DNA of 64,000 nucleotides from Anoplopoma fimbria (taxonomy: Eukaryota; Chordata; Actinopteri; Perciformes; Anoplopomatidae): assembly GCF_027596085.1 (NCBI RefSeq), contig NC_072465.1:21596707-21660706 (forward strand), written 5' to 3'. A program made the translations under genes and the position numbers. Shown here in pieces: positions 26,101 to 39,200 of the stretch (its first letter is position 1; every line of letters starts with the position of its first letter). The notes beneath the pieces are model-generated. The model worked only from the letters and a program-made list of their open reading frames with translations. It was not told the origin of the DNA and searched no databases.

Positions 26101-29100
26101 ACACAGCATTTTGGTCGCCCACTTCCTTTAGAAATTGTCCTGTCCTTAGTGAGAGCGTACTGCAGGTACCAGTCGATGATTGACACTGTAGCACATCACT
26201 GCTTTGAACTAAAACAATATCTGTCAGACACCTTGGAGTTGCAGCGGCGAGACAGACAGCAGATGACTTATCACACTCGCACTCACAGTCGGTTAGCTCA
26301 GTTCACTTTAAAGAAGAAAAAAAAAAAGTCTCAGCTGGAGGTCTTTTCCCGACCGGCTCTGCCATTGATGATGACGGGAGACAAGAGCCTTTGTTCTTTG
26401 TTCTTTGTTCGCACACAGCATTATTAAGTTTCTTATTTTATACCAAAAACTCTGAGGTCATGGTTATTTCACAGGGCCAGAGCTCATATGGAGATGTACC
26501 GTAACTTTTCAGCAGGTCAAGGAAATGAATGTTTTACAGAATATCTCATCATTGATTCATTAAGAAAATGGCACTCAGCAAATGATGTAATTTGTTGAAC
26601 TACTGAGTAAAAAATAATGTTTTGATTTGATATTAATGATCATATTTGTGAGATTTCTTTTAGCACTGCAAAGGAACTGCAATGTCGATCGGTCTTTCAC
26701 CACTTTGGTCCAGACTGGAATATCTCAACAACTATGAATTGCCATTAGGACATTCATGGTCCCTCATGGATGAACCCGATTGACTTTGGTGATCCCCTGA
26801 CTCTTCATCTAGCGCCACCAACAGTCCAGTGAAATATCTTCATCATCAATGGATGATTCGATTGACACATATTTTTACAGTAATTCATGTTTTCTAGAGG
26901 ATGAACACTTTTATGATCCCAAGTCTCTTCTTCTGTCTCTTGTTCCGTCTTCTTTAACAAATTGCATACAAACCACTCGTCCCTCTTGGCATGGATTTTT
27001 CATCATAGGTTATCAGTTCTTCAACATGCCAGTGTGATATGTCTTTGCATCGGAAAGGTCACTGTTGGATCAGCACAATGATTTACAGTTCAAGCAATGA
27101 ACTGAACTGATTAGATGCATCTTAATTCATCAGTTTAAGCCTCCCAACTGCTCGATGAAAAACCATTTTGTCTTTCCTCACAGAGCTGGGAATGATTAAT
27201 AGTGTCACCTCTGCTGATGAATGAGACATTCGGTTTTTCAAGATAATTGAAAATTGAAGAGGGACACAGGTGTTGATACCATGCATGAATAAGATTTAAA
27301 GCAATGCTTAATTTTATTTTAATAGCCAGTGAGTAATGCTGTTTGATTTGTTGCTACAGCTTACCTTAAGATGCATTTAACTACTTGACTTTAGAAAGGC
27401 CGGTCATTAAAAAAGGTTTTTGGTATGCCTTCATTCAAACTTAAAAATTACTTTTGCATGATTACGGAAATGTTTAGTGCTGTTGGCTCACAAGGACCTG
27501 CATTCATTTTGCTTAATGGTTTGGGAATTTATTGAAAAGCAGTGAAAAGTACCTAACGTCATTTGAGGTTTGCTGTAAAGATTAACATCATAGAACTTAT
27601 AATAATACTCAAGGTGAAAAGGGAGAAAGGAATGAAATTGTACGCTAAGTTGTTGATGACACTAACCTAGACTAACATAAAGCTGAATCCGTCATTGAAA
27701 AGTAAATATATTTAATCTGTTGCCGCAGTAAGAGGAAACTAAAAAGCACTGTTTATCTTGACTTGACACACCAAACAATTTGAACAAAACTGAACACAAA
27801 AATTCAATTCACCTATGTGTCAGGATTTGTTTTTGTTTTCTTTTTGTTACAATTCATATATAATTTTTAAATGGTTGAATTTATATAATTGCTTTGTTTG
27901 GGTCAATGCAGAGGATAGGGAATTTACCCCTTTTTATTGTTGTAGCCTGAGTAACATGATGTCATTTCCGGTTCAAGAGGAAAAAAAGAATCCCAAAACC
28001 ACAGGGATACGACCTGCACCCTTACTTTTTATATCCCGAAAAAGTACACGCTACACATTCTTTTAATTATGGAAACACTTCACTAAAGCTGCATAGAGAC
28101 TAGGTAACGTAATTGTATTGCAGCCTACATCATAATACCAAATCGCAATACTATAAATAATAAAGATTGCAGTACATATCAAATTGGCACCCAAGTTTTG
28201 TGAAAGTATAAAATCAGGAAGTTAGCATTTCATCCTTTATACACGTTTATGTCACTGCAGCAAGAGCACAACTTCCTTAGAAACAAGCAGCACTTATTCT
28301 GACTTTGTTTTTCGGCAGCTTCACTCTGAGTTGTGCCAATTTACTGTACGTTATTAATGACCAGTGGCTACACCCCCCTCTGACCTTTTCCTGCCACCCA
28401 TCAGCTTATTTGCCGGCTCCATACCGAGTGTGGGAAGTGGATGAGACACTTACTGTATTTTGTAATTGCAGAAAATGTTACCCTAATGGGCTGTCTAGAC
28501 AGTATAGATGTTGTGGTAGCACTTTTGATATTGCTCAAAACAACTCTGAGTGCTGAGTTTTAATATCAGCTGAACATTTTGTCACGTTACGAGAATTTCA
28601 CAGGTTTCACACAATGTTTAGCTTTTAATAAAGCTGAGTGTTATACAGTACAGTCACAGACAATCCATAGGTTTCGTTGATAAATTCCCAAATTACATTC
28701 AGGAAACTAATCAAGAAACGTATTTCCATTGGTGGACGATTCAAACAAATCAAACGCTCAGGATTTTTATTAAATAAACTCAAAAGAGAATTTCCATATA
28801 CTCAGACAGCTGGCGTCGCACTGACCAGCTGCAAAGAAACAACTAAGGACGAAGAAGATGTACGGTCATCCAAATTCAAGCTGATGATATAGCTAATGTG
28901 ATAATGTGGCTAATGTGCAACTGATACTGATGCAGTACCCAAGCTGAAATGTGTTGAACGGTTAAATTTGGGGATTAGATTTCTTCTCTAATGAACTCGT
29001 CATGTACATCAATTCATGTGATGGCACCTCTACGCCATTAAATCCCTTTCAGCTGACATGAACTGAACTAATATTTCCCTGATTGGGATGGTGTATTACT

Positions 29101-30626
29101 GTAGCTAATCGACTGCATTGAATTACAATTACCGTCAACGATGTGCTAACATTGCATTATTGCTGTATATTACTGAGTGTCTTGGTGGGAAATTGCGTGG
29201 GTATTTAAAAGGACATGTATGACTTTATGAGATTACATGGACATGTAGCCTCCGTGATGGTCTGTGGAAAATTACAAATTACTGTCATCTCCCAGCCTGT
29301 CACAACCTCTCAAATGCATTTCATTTCACATCTCTTTCCCTCTAAAAGCATGTCTTCAGTGTACTGATGAAGTAATGTAAATGTTCCATATTATAAATAA
29401 AAGCCATGACAGTCACCATGTTTACTACAGTAGCCCTGTTAATCCTGCTGCATCTTCAGTCAAATATCCTTTCAATTTCAAAATAGGTACTTCTTGTATC
29501 TGTGCTATTATTCACTGTAGCATTCAGGGGGATCGTTTTTATGGTTACGTCTGTATTTGTGTAAAGTGGTGTTCAAGAAAAGCCTTTTTGCAATATAATT
29601 GACCACTTAACGTCCATTCAGTCTCCTGCTGGTATCTTTCAGACTTCTTAATAAATATATGTCTGTTATATATGTTTATTAGTATCATTGAGCGTGTGAA
29701 AACAAAACAAATCCTCTGCTGATGTGATAAGTGTTTATTTAGGATGACAGTGGCGAGAGTAGTTACAATGGGCCCCAGTGCAAGCTATTAGTTACTAGTG
29801 ACTGTATATAAAAATAACAAAGCAATCTTATTAAGGGAGCTTAGCTTCCTACTGTCTTCTCTTACTGCGGCTATCATGTTTGAAAGGCGGGACCGTTTGC
29901 TCGGCTTGTAGGTTTGCTCAGATTTTCATGACAGATTTTTCGCCAAAACTAGCACCCTTATATCGGATCGTCTTTTCCAAAGATTAAATAGAGACTTGAC
30001 ATTGGACAACATCAACATACATATTACCGTTCAAACATCAACGCAAATCTGTATATTACAAAAAACTTAAGAAGTTTTTAAAATATTCATTTAATTTAAT
30101 ATTATTTTATAATTTATTTCTCGTTTTTAAAGTTTAAATAGAAAAAGCATATCTATTTTTTTTATAAATTGCTATTGAATATTTAACTTAAGAAAATTAA
30201 AACCATAACCGAGATGGGATAGCTTTTTTGAGAGAATGGCTAAGAGAAAAAAGTTTACACAAAGATATGTAAACAAACAAATGTTGCAGTTATGAACTTT
30301 GCTTTGAATGAATTATAACTTTTTGTGTGATCAGTTTTATCTTTCTTTAAATTTACAATGGATGATTCATTTTATTTCCTTGTGTTTGTGTTTCTTTTAA
30401 TTAATTGTCAAGAACTTTGTACAGTCTCTTTTTAGATTCATTAATGATGATGACTTTATGAGAACAGCCAAATCTGTACATGGACTTTGCGTGTTATAAC
30501 ACATTCTCTGGCCTTGTGTGCCAAACACTCGTGCAACACAAACTGTTTAATTACACTTCCTCTATTTATCTATTTTTTTTTATCAAAAGGTCATAAGTAT
30601 TCTTGAGCAGATAGAGGTACAGTTCT
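23130..30626. other. Intergenic region, no gene seen
   Basis: The only named item is repeat C at 26694-26842. The 179-codon frame at 25888-26427 is the longest non-ASIC + strand frame in the window, but it includes an encoded poly-lysine from an A run and matches no family I know. Confidence 0.55.
26694..26842 (+). repeat. Interspersed repeat C, copy 2
   Basis: Contains the ordered blocks TTGGTCCAGACTGGAATATC, TCAACAACTATG, GACATTCATGGTCCCTCATG and GACTTTGGTGATCCCCTGAC, then CTAGCGCCACCAA. I know this arrangement as a very common acanthomorph repeat. Non-coding. Confidence 0.6.
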
Positions 30627-31140
30627 AGATAAGATAATCCTTTATTAGTCCCGCAGCAGGGAAATTTGCAGGCTTACAGCAGCATAGAGTAAAGTGCACA
30701 CAAGAGACATAGTAGAAGAAGACAAGATAAAAATAAAAAATGAAATTATAAAAAAAAACAAGTATTATAAATAAGCAATAAGAAACAGTAGAAAAACAAC
30801 AATAACTGAAATATTATATTTACAGACAGAAAATAACTATTTTAACTATTTTAACTTTTATTGCACAGTGTAATGTGTAATGTATTGCACAGGTTTTTGT
30901 TGTCATGTTATTATTGTCATGTGGTCTGCTGGGAGCAGAGCTGGTTGTGCAGCCTGACAGCAGCAGGAAGGAAGGACCTGCGGTACCTCTCCTTCACACA
31001 CCGGGGGTGAAGCAGCCGGTGGCTGAAGGAGCTGTACAGAGCTGCCAGGGTGTCCCGCATGGGGTGTGAGGTGTTGTTCATCAGGGATGACAGTTTGGCC
31101 ATCATCCTCCTGTCTCACACCACCTCCACCGTATCTGCAA
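30627..31140 (-). mobile_element. 5'-truncated non-LTR retrotransposon (CR1/L2/Rex1-like) end
   Basis: Read on the minus strand, 31105-30917 encodes a typical C-terminal tail of a fish LINE reverse transcriptase, including the stretch VKERYRRSFLPAAVRLHNQ, where such proteins commonly end. After it comes an AT-rich 3' UTR. The element finishes at 30627 with a conserved tail reading ATTTCCCTGCTGCGGGACTA then ATAAAGGATTATCTTATCT. The reverse transcriptase core and endonuclease are absent, so it is a dead 5'-truncated copy. Clade assignment is by general resemblance only. Confidence 0.65.
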
Positions 31141-32379
31141 CCAGTTTCACTATTATTGAGTGTAAGACTTGAACCTTAATAGAGTTTTTACTCAAGAATT
31201 CATACTCTAACTATGACAATTTCACTCAAATGTCTTATAAAATATAATGATGAGGTGATAATATTGGACAGACATGGATTTAAACTGTAATGACTGACTG
31301 GTTAGCGGAGCCATACAACCATGAGGTAATTGTAGTTTGTTTCATGCTAAATTATTTTGGTTAATATTAAGATTTTGTTTGGGTTTAAATGACTTTAATG
31401 CCTATATGACCTGGTTGACTTCACTAGGTCCAGATTACTTCAGTTCACTGTGGCATTTATTTTTTATGTATTCTCTAAGTGTGCCTCTCACTCAGGCTCC
31501 ACTTAAGAGGAGTATGTATCATTTAATGTGTATACATTAACTGGAATCAGTATATCTATGTATGGAATTAACTTTAAAGAGAAGAAGAATAAGAAAACCG
31601 CAGAATTACTGATTTTACAATATTATGGTATGAAGATAGTTTTGCAAGCTGAATATCAAGACATCTGGTTCTGGCAGCTGTAACAAAGTCCGACGTCACT
31701 GCGGATTGGACGGATGGATGCTTCCACAGCGCTTACGCACCACTGACATGTCATTTCTAGAATCATTATTTTTCAAACTCACAACCAACATTATCATGGT
31801 TGTTATTCCAGAAAAACTACATAAAGAGTAGAGAATAGACCTGTCTCGCTCTCTCATTCCTTTATCATGCATTTTCTACTTGTCATTTTTGGTGTTTTGT
31901 TTGCTGGGTACATATTTTTAAGTGTATTTCATTACAGTAAACAGAGAATATCACGATGCTTGGACTCTGCCCCGTCCTCCACTGTAATTATGTCTGTCAT
32001 GCTCATCCCATTATCTAAGAAGTTGTCATTATTGAGACATTTTCTCACTTCGCGTGGGGAGAAATAAAAGCAATATTTGTCCCAACTCTCATTAGGAGCA
32101 GATGCTCCATCACACATTAATGAATGACAGAAGAGAAAACACACAATTAGACTGCCGGTCTGCTGGGAAAGCCGTGACATACAGTTAGTTCATCATCTTT
32201 ATTAGGCACGATGCTCCCAACACACAGAAAACACAAGAAACCATAGGAGACCTTGAGGATATTTTACTGTAAATTTTTATATATATTTTTTTTAAATTGT
32301 GTATTTTACTATTGCAAAATTCCTTGTATGTGTTACGAACTTGGCATTAAACCGTTTCTGATTTCTAGTGTGCACATGC

Positions 32380-32400
32380 TGTGTGTGTGTGTGTGTGTGT
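32380..32400 (+). repeat. Short (TG)n microsatellite
   Basis: A 21-bp TG run. Confidence 0.85.
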
Positions 32401-33458
32401 TGTCTTCACACACCTTCCCCATGTGTGGCTGAGCAAAGGAAGCTCATTTAAACAATTGTGACTCAAAGGGTGTTGCGATCAATAGAGGGCCAGAGGACCA
32501 AAGGGCAAGGAGTCATCACCCAACCTTAATCACAGTCTTAACCTTCAGCATGTCTGCAGGCCTGACAGGCTCACCTGGAGGCCCGACAGACTGCTAACTC
32601 CGTCTTGTATGCTTCTCTCGGTGCTTTGAGGGTGTCCACACAAACATCTGCAGAGATGTTGGAAATGATTCAAGAGGCTGTACAGCATTGTCCAGAGAAA
32701 AACTCTGCGAAGAAATGTTGTAGCTAACAGAAAAAACTCTCTGCTAGAGTGGGAGTTTTTATGTAGATTTTTGCATCATTTGTAATGACTCATGACTGTT
32801 AAAAGGGAAGTATTTTTTTCATTTTAGGTTTGTGTTTGTAGCTCCTTCATATATGTCATGTAGAAAAACTTTCACATTTATCTTTGTTTCAGATTCTATA
32901 AATGCTTCTTTTTTTTCATTCAGCCTATAAAAAGACCTGGAGAGAAAGGAGCAGCTGCAGATGTTGCTGCCTCGCTGTCGTACAAGAGGCAAAAATCTAT
33001 CAGCGCATATCCCCATAGTTTTCTGGTGTAGTTGACTATTGAGACCTAATCTGGACAAAGAAACTCACTCATCCACACTTGTGGTCACACTGATTCATAT
33101 CTTCAAGGGACATGCAATGACAAAGTTTCTCTTAAGGATTTCTCCCTGCTTCCTCTTCTTCTTCCTCTTCTATTGAGAGGGAGGAAATTGAATTTTCTCC
33201 TACTGTGCGTTTCCTTCTGCCTTTGTGTCTCTGCTGCTCCACATTCTCAATTTGTCTTTCTCTGTTGTTGTTTTGTCCGTTTCAGTTACTATCCCTCTTA
33301 CTCACAAAAGAAAACGACCAGTGCCATTGCGTTTCTCTGGCTCCGTATTGTCCTACTGCTCAGAAAAAGTCAGTGGTCTGTTTTTAATGAGCTCTGCGTC
33401 TGTGGCTCTCCGCCTGAGGCCGTCAACTACTGACCTGTTGGCATTTACTTCTCTCTGC

Positions 33459-33483
33459 CTTCTCCTCCTCCTCCTCCTCCTCT
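33459..33483 (+). repeat. (CTC)n microsatellite
   Basis: About eight CTC units inside a longer pyrimidine-rich patch (33440-33510). Confidence 0.85.
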
Positions 33484-34074
33484 GCGCTCTATTTTTCTCT
33501 CTCCCCATAAAGCTCTTTAGTCTCTTAGATTAAAAATGCTTTTGTGTTCAGTCCACCAAACAACTCATGCTCAACACGTTGGTAGCAGCACAGTTTCTAT
33601 AGGGAGTACAGTCTCACAGACGTTTTACCTCAAACACATCAACACATTTCTCCTCCGCTGAACCGATTGTTTTTAGAGACAACTTCAATTATTCAAATGA
33701 AACATCAACACTTTCATTGCCTCAATGGATAACAGCTAACAACTCCGTCCAATCTAAGCACCTTTCAGGGAGCATTTTCAGAACAACGAGATCCACGAGG
33801 ATGTGGCAGGTGGAACAGCCGGCCTAACAGCCAGACGTTTGATCTTTAGACTGCACTCTATCAAACTGGGAGGCAGTGGGCAGTTGATGAGTACGATGAC
33901 CTTTAGCAGCATATCTGGCATGGCGGCCTTCAATCACGGCTGACCAGGAGACAGGGCTCAGTCAACGGCCCGACTGGAGGTGGTGGACCGCTGCATGACT
34001 GGATACTACAACTGCTTATTTCATTGATCTTCTCTGCAGCGCTCCACAAATTACAGAGACACTGTATTTTTGAT

Positions 34075-34075
<1 letters not shown>

Positions 34076-34142
<67 letters not shown>
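34076..34142 (+). repeat. (CA)n microsatellite
   Basis: A CA run of about 66 bp, followed by a CCACACA-rich edge. Confidence 0.96.
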
Positions 34143-34143
<1 letters not shown>

Positions 34144-35404
34144 ACACAAGCCACACAGTTGGCAAGCCACACAGTTATGTGTGCAAACTTAAAAGTTTTC
34201 TTGTCTGGTTTTCTTTTTTCTTTTCTTTTTTCCTGCTTTTTTTCCTCCCCATCGCACAAACACACGTAGCTACCCTTTAAGTGCACTAGAATGTTTGACC
34301 TTTCCATTCTGCTCAGCCCCCTTTTAGCTTCCAACAATTGTCTCTGCGAGGCGTTAAAGAGAAGAAGTTTATTGTTTTTGCTCACCGTGTGCCAAGAACA
34401 CATTAAAGAACTGTGAAATCTGACAAATGCAGACGCTTCTCATCTTGTGTTTGACATGAGATTCACAACAGGTGTGTATTGCACTAAGCAAAACCTTGAT
34501 GAACATACAGCTTTATGCACCATGGCACTGTAGATGTCATTCATTTACAATAAATCCACCTTTTGTTTCTCTGTATAAGTTGATGTGCGTGGCAGCTCTT
34601 TGATCCGGTACAAAGAGGGAAAAGTCACAACTTTTCCCTATGTGTTTTTTATTGGCGTCACATTCTGACAGAGTGACAGCGCCATATGCTGGAGCTGGTG
34701 TCAGCCTCCGTCTGAGCCTGTTTTGTCGCTCCCTCTGTATCTCTGTGCAACACAAGCCGCCCACAGAATCAACCACCATCTCTGCTCCTCCTCCTTTCAT
34801 ATGCCGGCTCTCTTTTATCCCGTGTCACACCAGCTCCCACTCCCTGGCTGCTTCACATGCTTTGAAAGGAGCAACACACACAGACAAACACACATGCCTA
34901 GTGCACTCATGCACACACTGATTTGTGCACAGAGACAGGCCACGGAGATGGTGCGATTGTGTGCGCATTTAACAGGGATTTATGGTGTCTGTGTTACAAC
35001 TGTGAAATTATGACTACATTATTGGTGATTTATCAAATATACTGATTTTGATGTTTTACATGTGCACATATGCAAGATCTTGTTTTCTGATCAAAATCTT
35101 CTATCAGCTGAACTATGTTGTATGTCTGTCCCTTCCAGAACTGTTACAAATCACTGTTAATGATGATGTGACAGAGCTAGGATGAAGGTTTCATAAAGTT
35201 CAGGCATAAAAATGATTTATACAACATAAAACCCCCGGTTTGTGCGAGAGAGCACAGGATGTCTGTACATGCTCGAGTCAATTTAAAATGTTGGGCTATT
35301 TTGCTTCCATAACATGTCTTCTTTCAGACTAGTGGAAAGAAAAAACTACACATTTGTCTATTTGCACCTTTAGATTTCCCCTTAATTCAGCAAAAGTAGG
35401 CATT

Positions 35405-35512
35405 AGATAATACCTTGTTTGCATATTTGGACATAGAATTTCAGAAAACTTGTTAAACAAAAAAATAATTGTCTTCATTTAAGTAATCATCAGGGTAAGT
35501 TTCATGGTGACA
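35405..35512 (+). repeat. Local repeat pair, unit 1
   Basis: Blocks TTTGCATATTTGGACATAGA, ATAATTGTCTTCATTTAAGT and TAAGTTTCATGGTG recur about 785 bp downstream at 36190-36276 with substitutions. Non-coding; parent element unknown. Confidence 0.5.
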
Positions 35513-35701
35513 CAGAAATAGCTGCATCCTTGAATATCCTGTGAGATGCAAAAAGAGGAATCTTTTGGACTATCATCAAGCTCAAGAGGCTGATTACATC
35601 AAATTAGTGGCAATTTTTTCTTGTCACACACAGGATTTTAGTTTAGTTTGTTTAATGGCACAGCGAGGACAGACATGCTGTGAGCACAAAGTACTTCATC
35701 T

Positions 35702-35759
35702 TAACATTTTAGATTAAATTGTTGTGAATCTAACATTTTAGATTATAGTGTTGTGATTG
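35702..35759 (+). repeat. 29-bp tandem duplication
   Basis: Two adjacent 29-bp units (35702-35730 and 35731-35759), both starting TAACATTTTAGATTA and differing at a few positions. Confidence 0.7.
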
Positions 35760-36189
35760 TCAGCTATTATATAAGTAATTGATGGTTCCTTTGCTCTGTG
35801 TTCAGCGAGGTAGATACTCAAACGTCTTGCAAAATGTATAGAATTAAACAATGTTCTCACAATGAGTTTCCCTCATACTCAGAGCCAGAAATATACACGT
35901 CAGTAACACTTACATACACCTAACTCTCCAGTTTCATTCCTATCAATAATCTGAGGGGTTTTGTTCATATGTCATTCAAAACCTGATTTATATAACATTT
36001 TATTCCTAAAAACATGGTGAAATTGGATTTTTTTTTTAATGAATGTTTTTTTTTCCAATTTATGAAGTGATAAAAAGAGATGTCCCCTCTGTAAAAACCT
36101 TTCACTCTAATATGAGAACAAAATGAAACAATACTTTTGAACTTGCTTAATTCAATGTTCAGATTTCTGTTCTGGAAATGTATGCAAAT

Positions 36190-36276
36190 TAGCTCATATT
36201 TGCATATTTAAACATACAATTTCAGGAAAAAAGAATTGTCTTTATGTAAGTAATCAATTGGGGAAGTTTCATGGTG
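36190..36276 (+). repeat. Local repeat pair, unit 2
   Basis: A diverged second copy of the unit at 35405: TTTGCATATTTAAACATACA, GAATTGTCTTTATGTAAGTA, GGAAGTTTCATGGTG. It lacks a short internal stretch present in unit 1. Confidence 0.5.
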
Positions 36277-39200
36277 CTATTATTTACAATTCTTACCCTA
36301 TACACCTTAAAATAATAAACATGCCATTTTTTGGGCACTGCCTGAAACAACTGATGCTGTCGTTCTCCCTGGGTGCAATTCTCACATCGCCAATGATATT
36401 TATATAATTTATAATAATACATTTGAACAATAATTAAAGGATATTTCATTATAATTATATACATTAAACAATAACTATTGCTCTGGTTAAAGTTATTAAG
36501 ATTTTTTTCTTACCTTGTTACACAATCAGCATCAATTAGAATAAACTTGAAAATATAGAGTTCATGTTTCTATATAGCCAAGCACACATATGTGTTGTCT
36601 CTGACAGTCCTTTCTCTTGTGAAACAAATGCATGTATAAATACTTGAATTGACAGTAATAACCAATGATAAATGTTAAAGTAAAACGTTCTGTGTTTCAC
36701 TGAGTGGGTCAGAGGTGGAAGTATATATATATATAAAGTAATTCACCATTTATAGCGATAGCTGAGAGAAAATTATGATTTCACATATCCTAATCATATA
36801 TTAGTGTGACCATGGTCTTCAGAGATGATACTCAATGGGCCTCTGCTTTTCTTTCTTTTCTGTAATGACACATAACATTACAGAGAATTTTCTCTGTGAA
36901 GCTGGTAACCAAGACGTCTCCTCTTTTCCGTCTCTGCTCCCACGTGAGGTTTCTTATTTAAATCACAGCATTTTCCCACCATTGTATTCTTAAATTGAGT
37001 TGTGAAGAAGCGGTCAAGGTAATGAATTTCCCCTCATCGTGTTTAGAGAGATAATTCTGTGCTGTGGTTTGCATAACCTACAAGCCTGACAGGGCTCTAA
37101 GCCATTTTCACGCATAGAATGCAGCTGCCCGAATAGGAGGTTTGGGGGCTTTAGAGGAGCTTATACAAGCAAAAGGGATTGAGCCTTCCTCCGGCTCACA
37201 GGGAAACTCCTGAGGTTGTATATTTGTCTGTAGATAGATATACACAAAATAAATGAGTTATGTTTTCCCCAGTCAAAAGTGTTTAAAATGAAAATAAACA
37301 AAAAAAGAATGCAAATTACAAGCGTTTACTGTTCATGCCAGGAAGCAAATCTATTGATACTTAACATACATTTCTGGGGGATTTTTTTGTTTAAACATTA
37401 AAGTGTATTTCTCTGTCACCTCCCTCCTCTCCCCTCTCTCTCCTCCCCCTCCCCCCTCTCACTCTGATGCTATCTCCCCAGGAGGTTTTGTTACCAAGGG
37501 CATATGCTGGATCAGCATTTACTTTTTTCAAAATATGAAATAGCCGACTCTCTGGTATGCCGAGGCAGTCAGTGGTGGCTCTCAGCATTAAGTCCATAAG
37601 GACATGCTATGTGAAGCACTTCGGGACTAATGGTGTAGTACACCGGCCAGGCGGGGGGGTTACGTGTCACTGATGCAGTGGGTGGCCTGAATAAGCTTGT
37701 ATCCAACTGAAAGCCTTTCGTTCACGAGATCCCTAGTCCACCACTTCTAGTATATTCTGGTGTGAAGGAAGTGGTTAAGGCCAATTAGTTCTGTACGTAG
37801 TTGAATGTCACTAATAAAGACGGGGTGTTTTGCCCCCACAACGCCCTGCCATAATGCATGATGAGTTATGTTACGCGTTTCCCTCCTGAGAAAGGCATTA
37901 AAGAGAAGTCATAAATGCATAATGCTCATCAGATAGGTTACACTGCACTCAGCAACCCAAGAAAGACTTCATGAGAGATATTCCTTCTTCACCTCCTCAC
38001 CCTCCGCTCTCTTTCTGTGTGCCATCTGTAATAAAAGCCAAGCAGACCTGTTTGTGATATCACACATCAAAGACAGAGTAAAGTAAAGCAGGACAGGGGC
38101 TCATTTCCATACCTGTCTAAAGCAATCTGTAGAATTTGTCTCCAGCTAATCTAACAGCCATCATTACAGCGATGCGAAGGTGCAAACCGAGGCAGTGTTT
38201 CATTCCGGAGAGGACAAAGTTCATTCTGATAATAAGGTTGGCTGCATAATAAGGTTAATGCACGAAAGAGCAGAAAAACTCAACTGGGAAATCCCAGAAA
38301 TGAATAAAACATTTTTTTTGTAACTCTGAAATATATTACAGTTTGAAGAAAGTGTCCCGCTTACGGGGGTGAGGGACTGCTCATTGTTGAACCAGCAAAC
38401 TAAATGAGTCACAATCAAACATGACTCAAAGCAACACATCGGATTTCATCGTCCAAAATAACGACAGGATGAATCACATGCCTTTGTGTTGGATGACTGT
38501 GTGAAATCAGCGTGTTATGACCAGGGGAGGCTGGAGGTATTTCCTTTTGGTTAACCGTGAGTGAACCTTTGTTTTCATTATAGAAAAGAAAATCTAAAAA
38601 GGTGTCTTTTTTTATTTTGTATATAAAAAAATCAATAGATGTGGCGAACCCATATAAAACACCTGGGCAAAACATGATTTATAGAATACGACATTTATTG
38701 ACTGTCAATACAAATTTAGGACACCCTATGATTATTTTTAATAAAAAATGTGCATCACAAGAGTCCAAGATAATGTCTTCAAATTGCAACTGTAAAAAAA
38801 ACAAAAAAACTTTATTGTATTTGCAATGATATAAACAGGGAAGAAAAGCACATCCGTGTCCTCTCATTGGAGAAACGGGAGCCAGAGAATGTTTTGTGTT
38901 TAGGCGCACAAAAAAACAGTGTTAAGTCACTAAATATAATTTTTCCACCAGCCAATTCAGTTGTTTCAGTTTGAGCCAAAATCAGATGCATGTGTTAATA
39001 AGAATCAGCATATGTTTGGTTTGTCAAGTCTTTGTGGATTTCAGTATTTTTTAGATCTGTTTAGATAATGATATTTTCACTGCATAAGAAGGAAAGCGAG
39101 GTGAAGCTAAGTTACTAAGATAAATCAAATCAACAAAGAGCTTCCTCAAAAACTATCCGTGGCTTGATTTCAGAGATGCTATATACCTTAATGATGGTCT

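Noticed and set aside
28100..28220. AT-rich stretch resembling a fish repeat with GCAATACTA and ATTGCAGTAC blocks
   Set aside because: The resemblance is too loose to name a family or set boundaries.
34678..34694. CTCF-like motif (CCAGCATATGGCGC, minus strand)
   Set aside because: It departs from the consensus at a core G position, so it is too weak to list.
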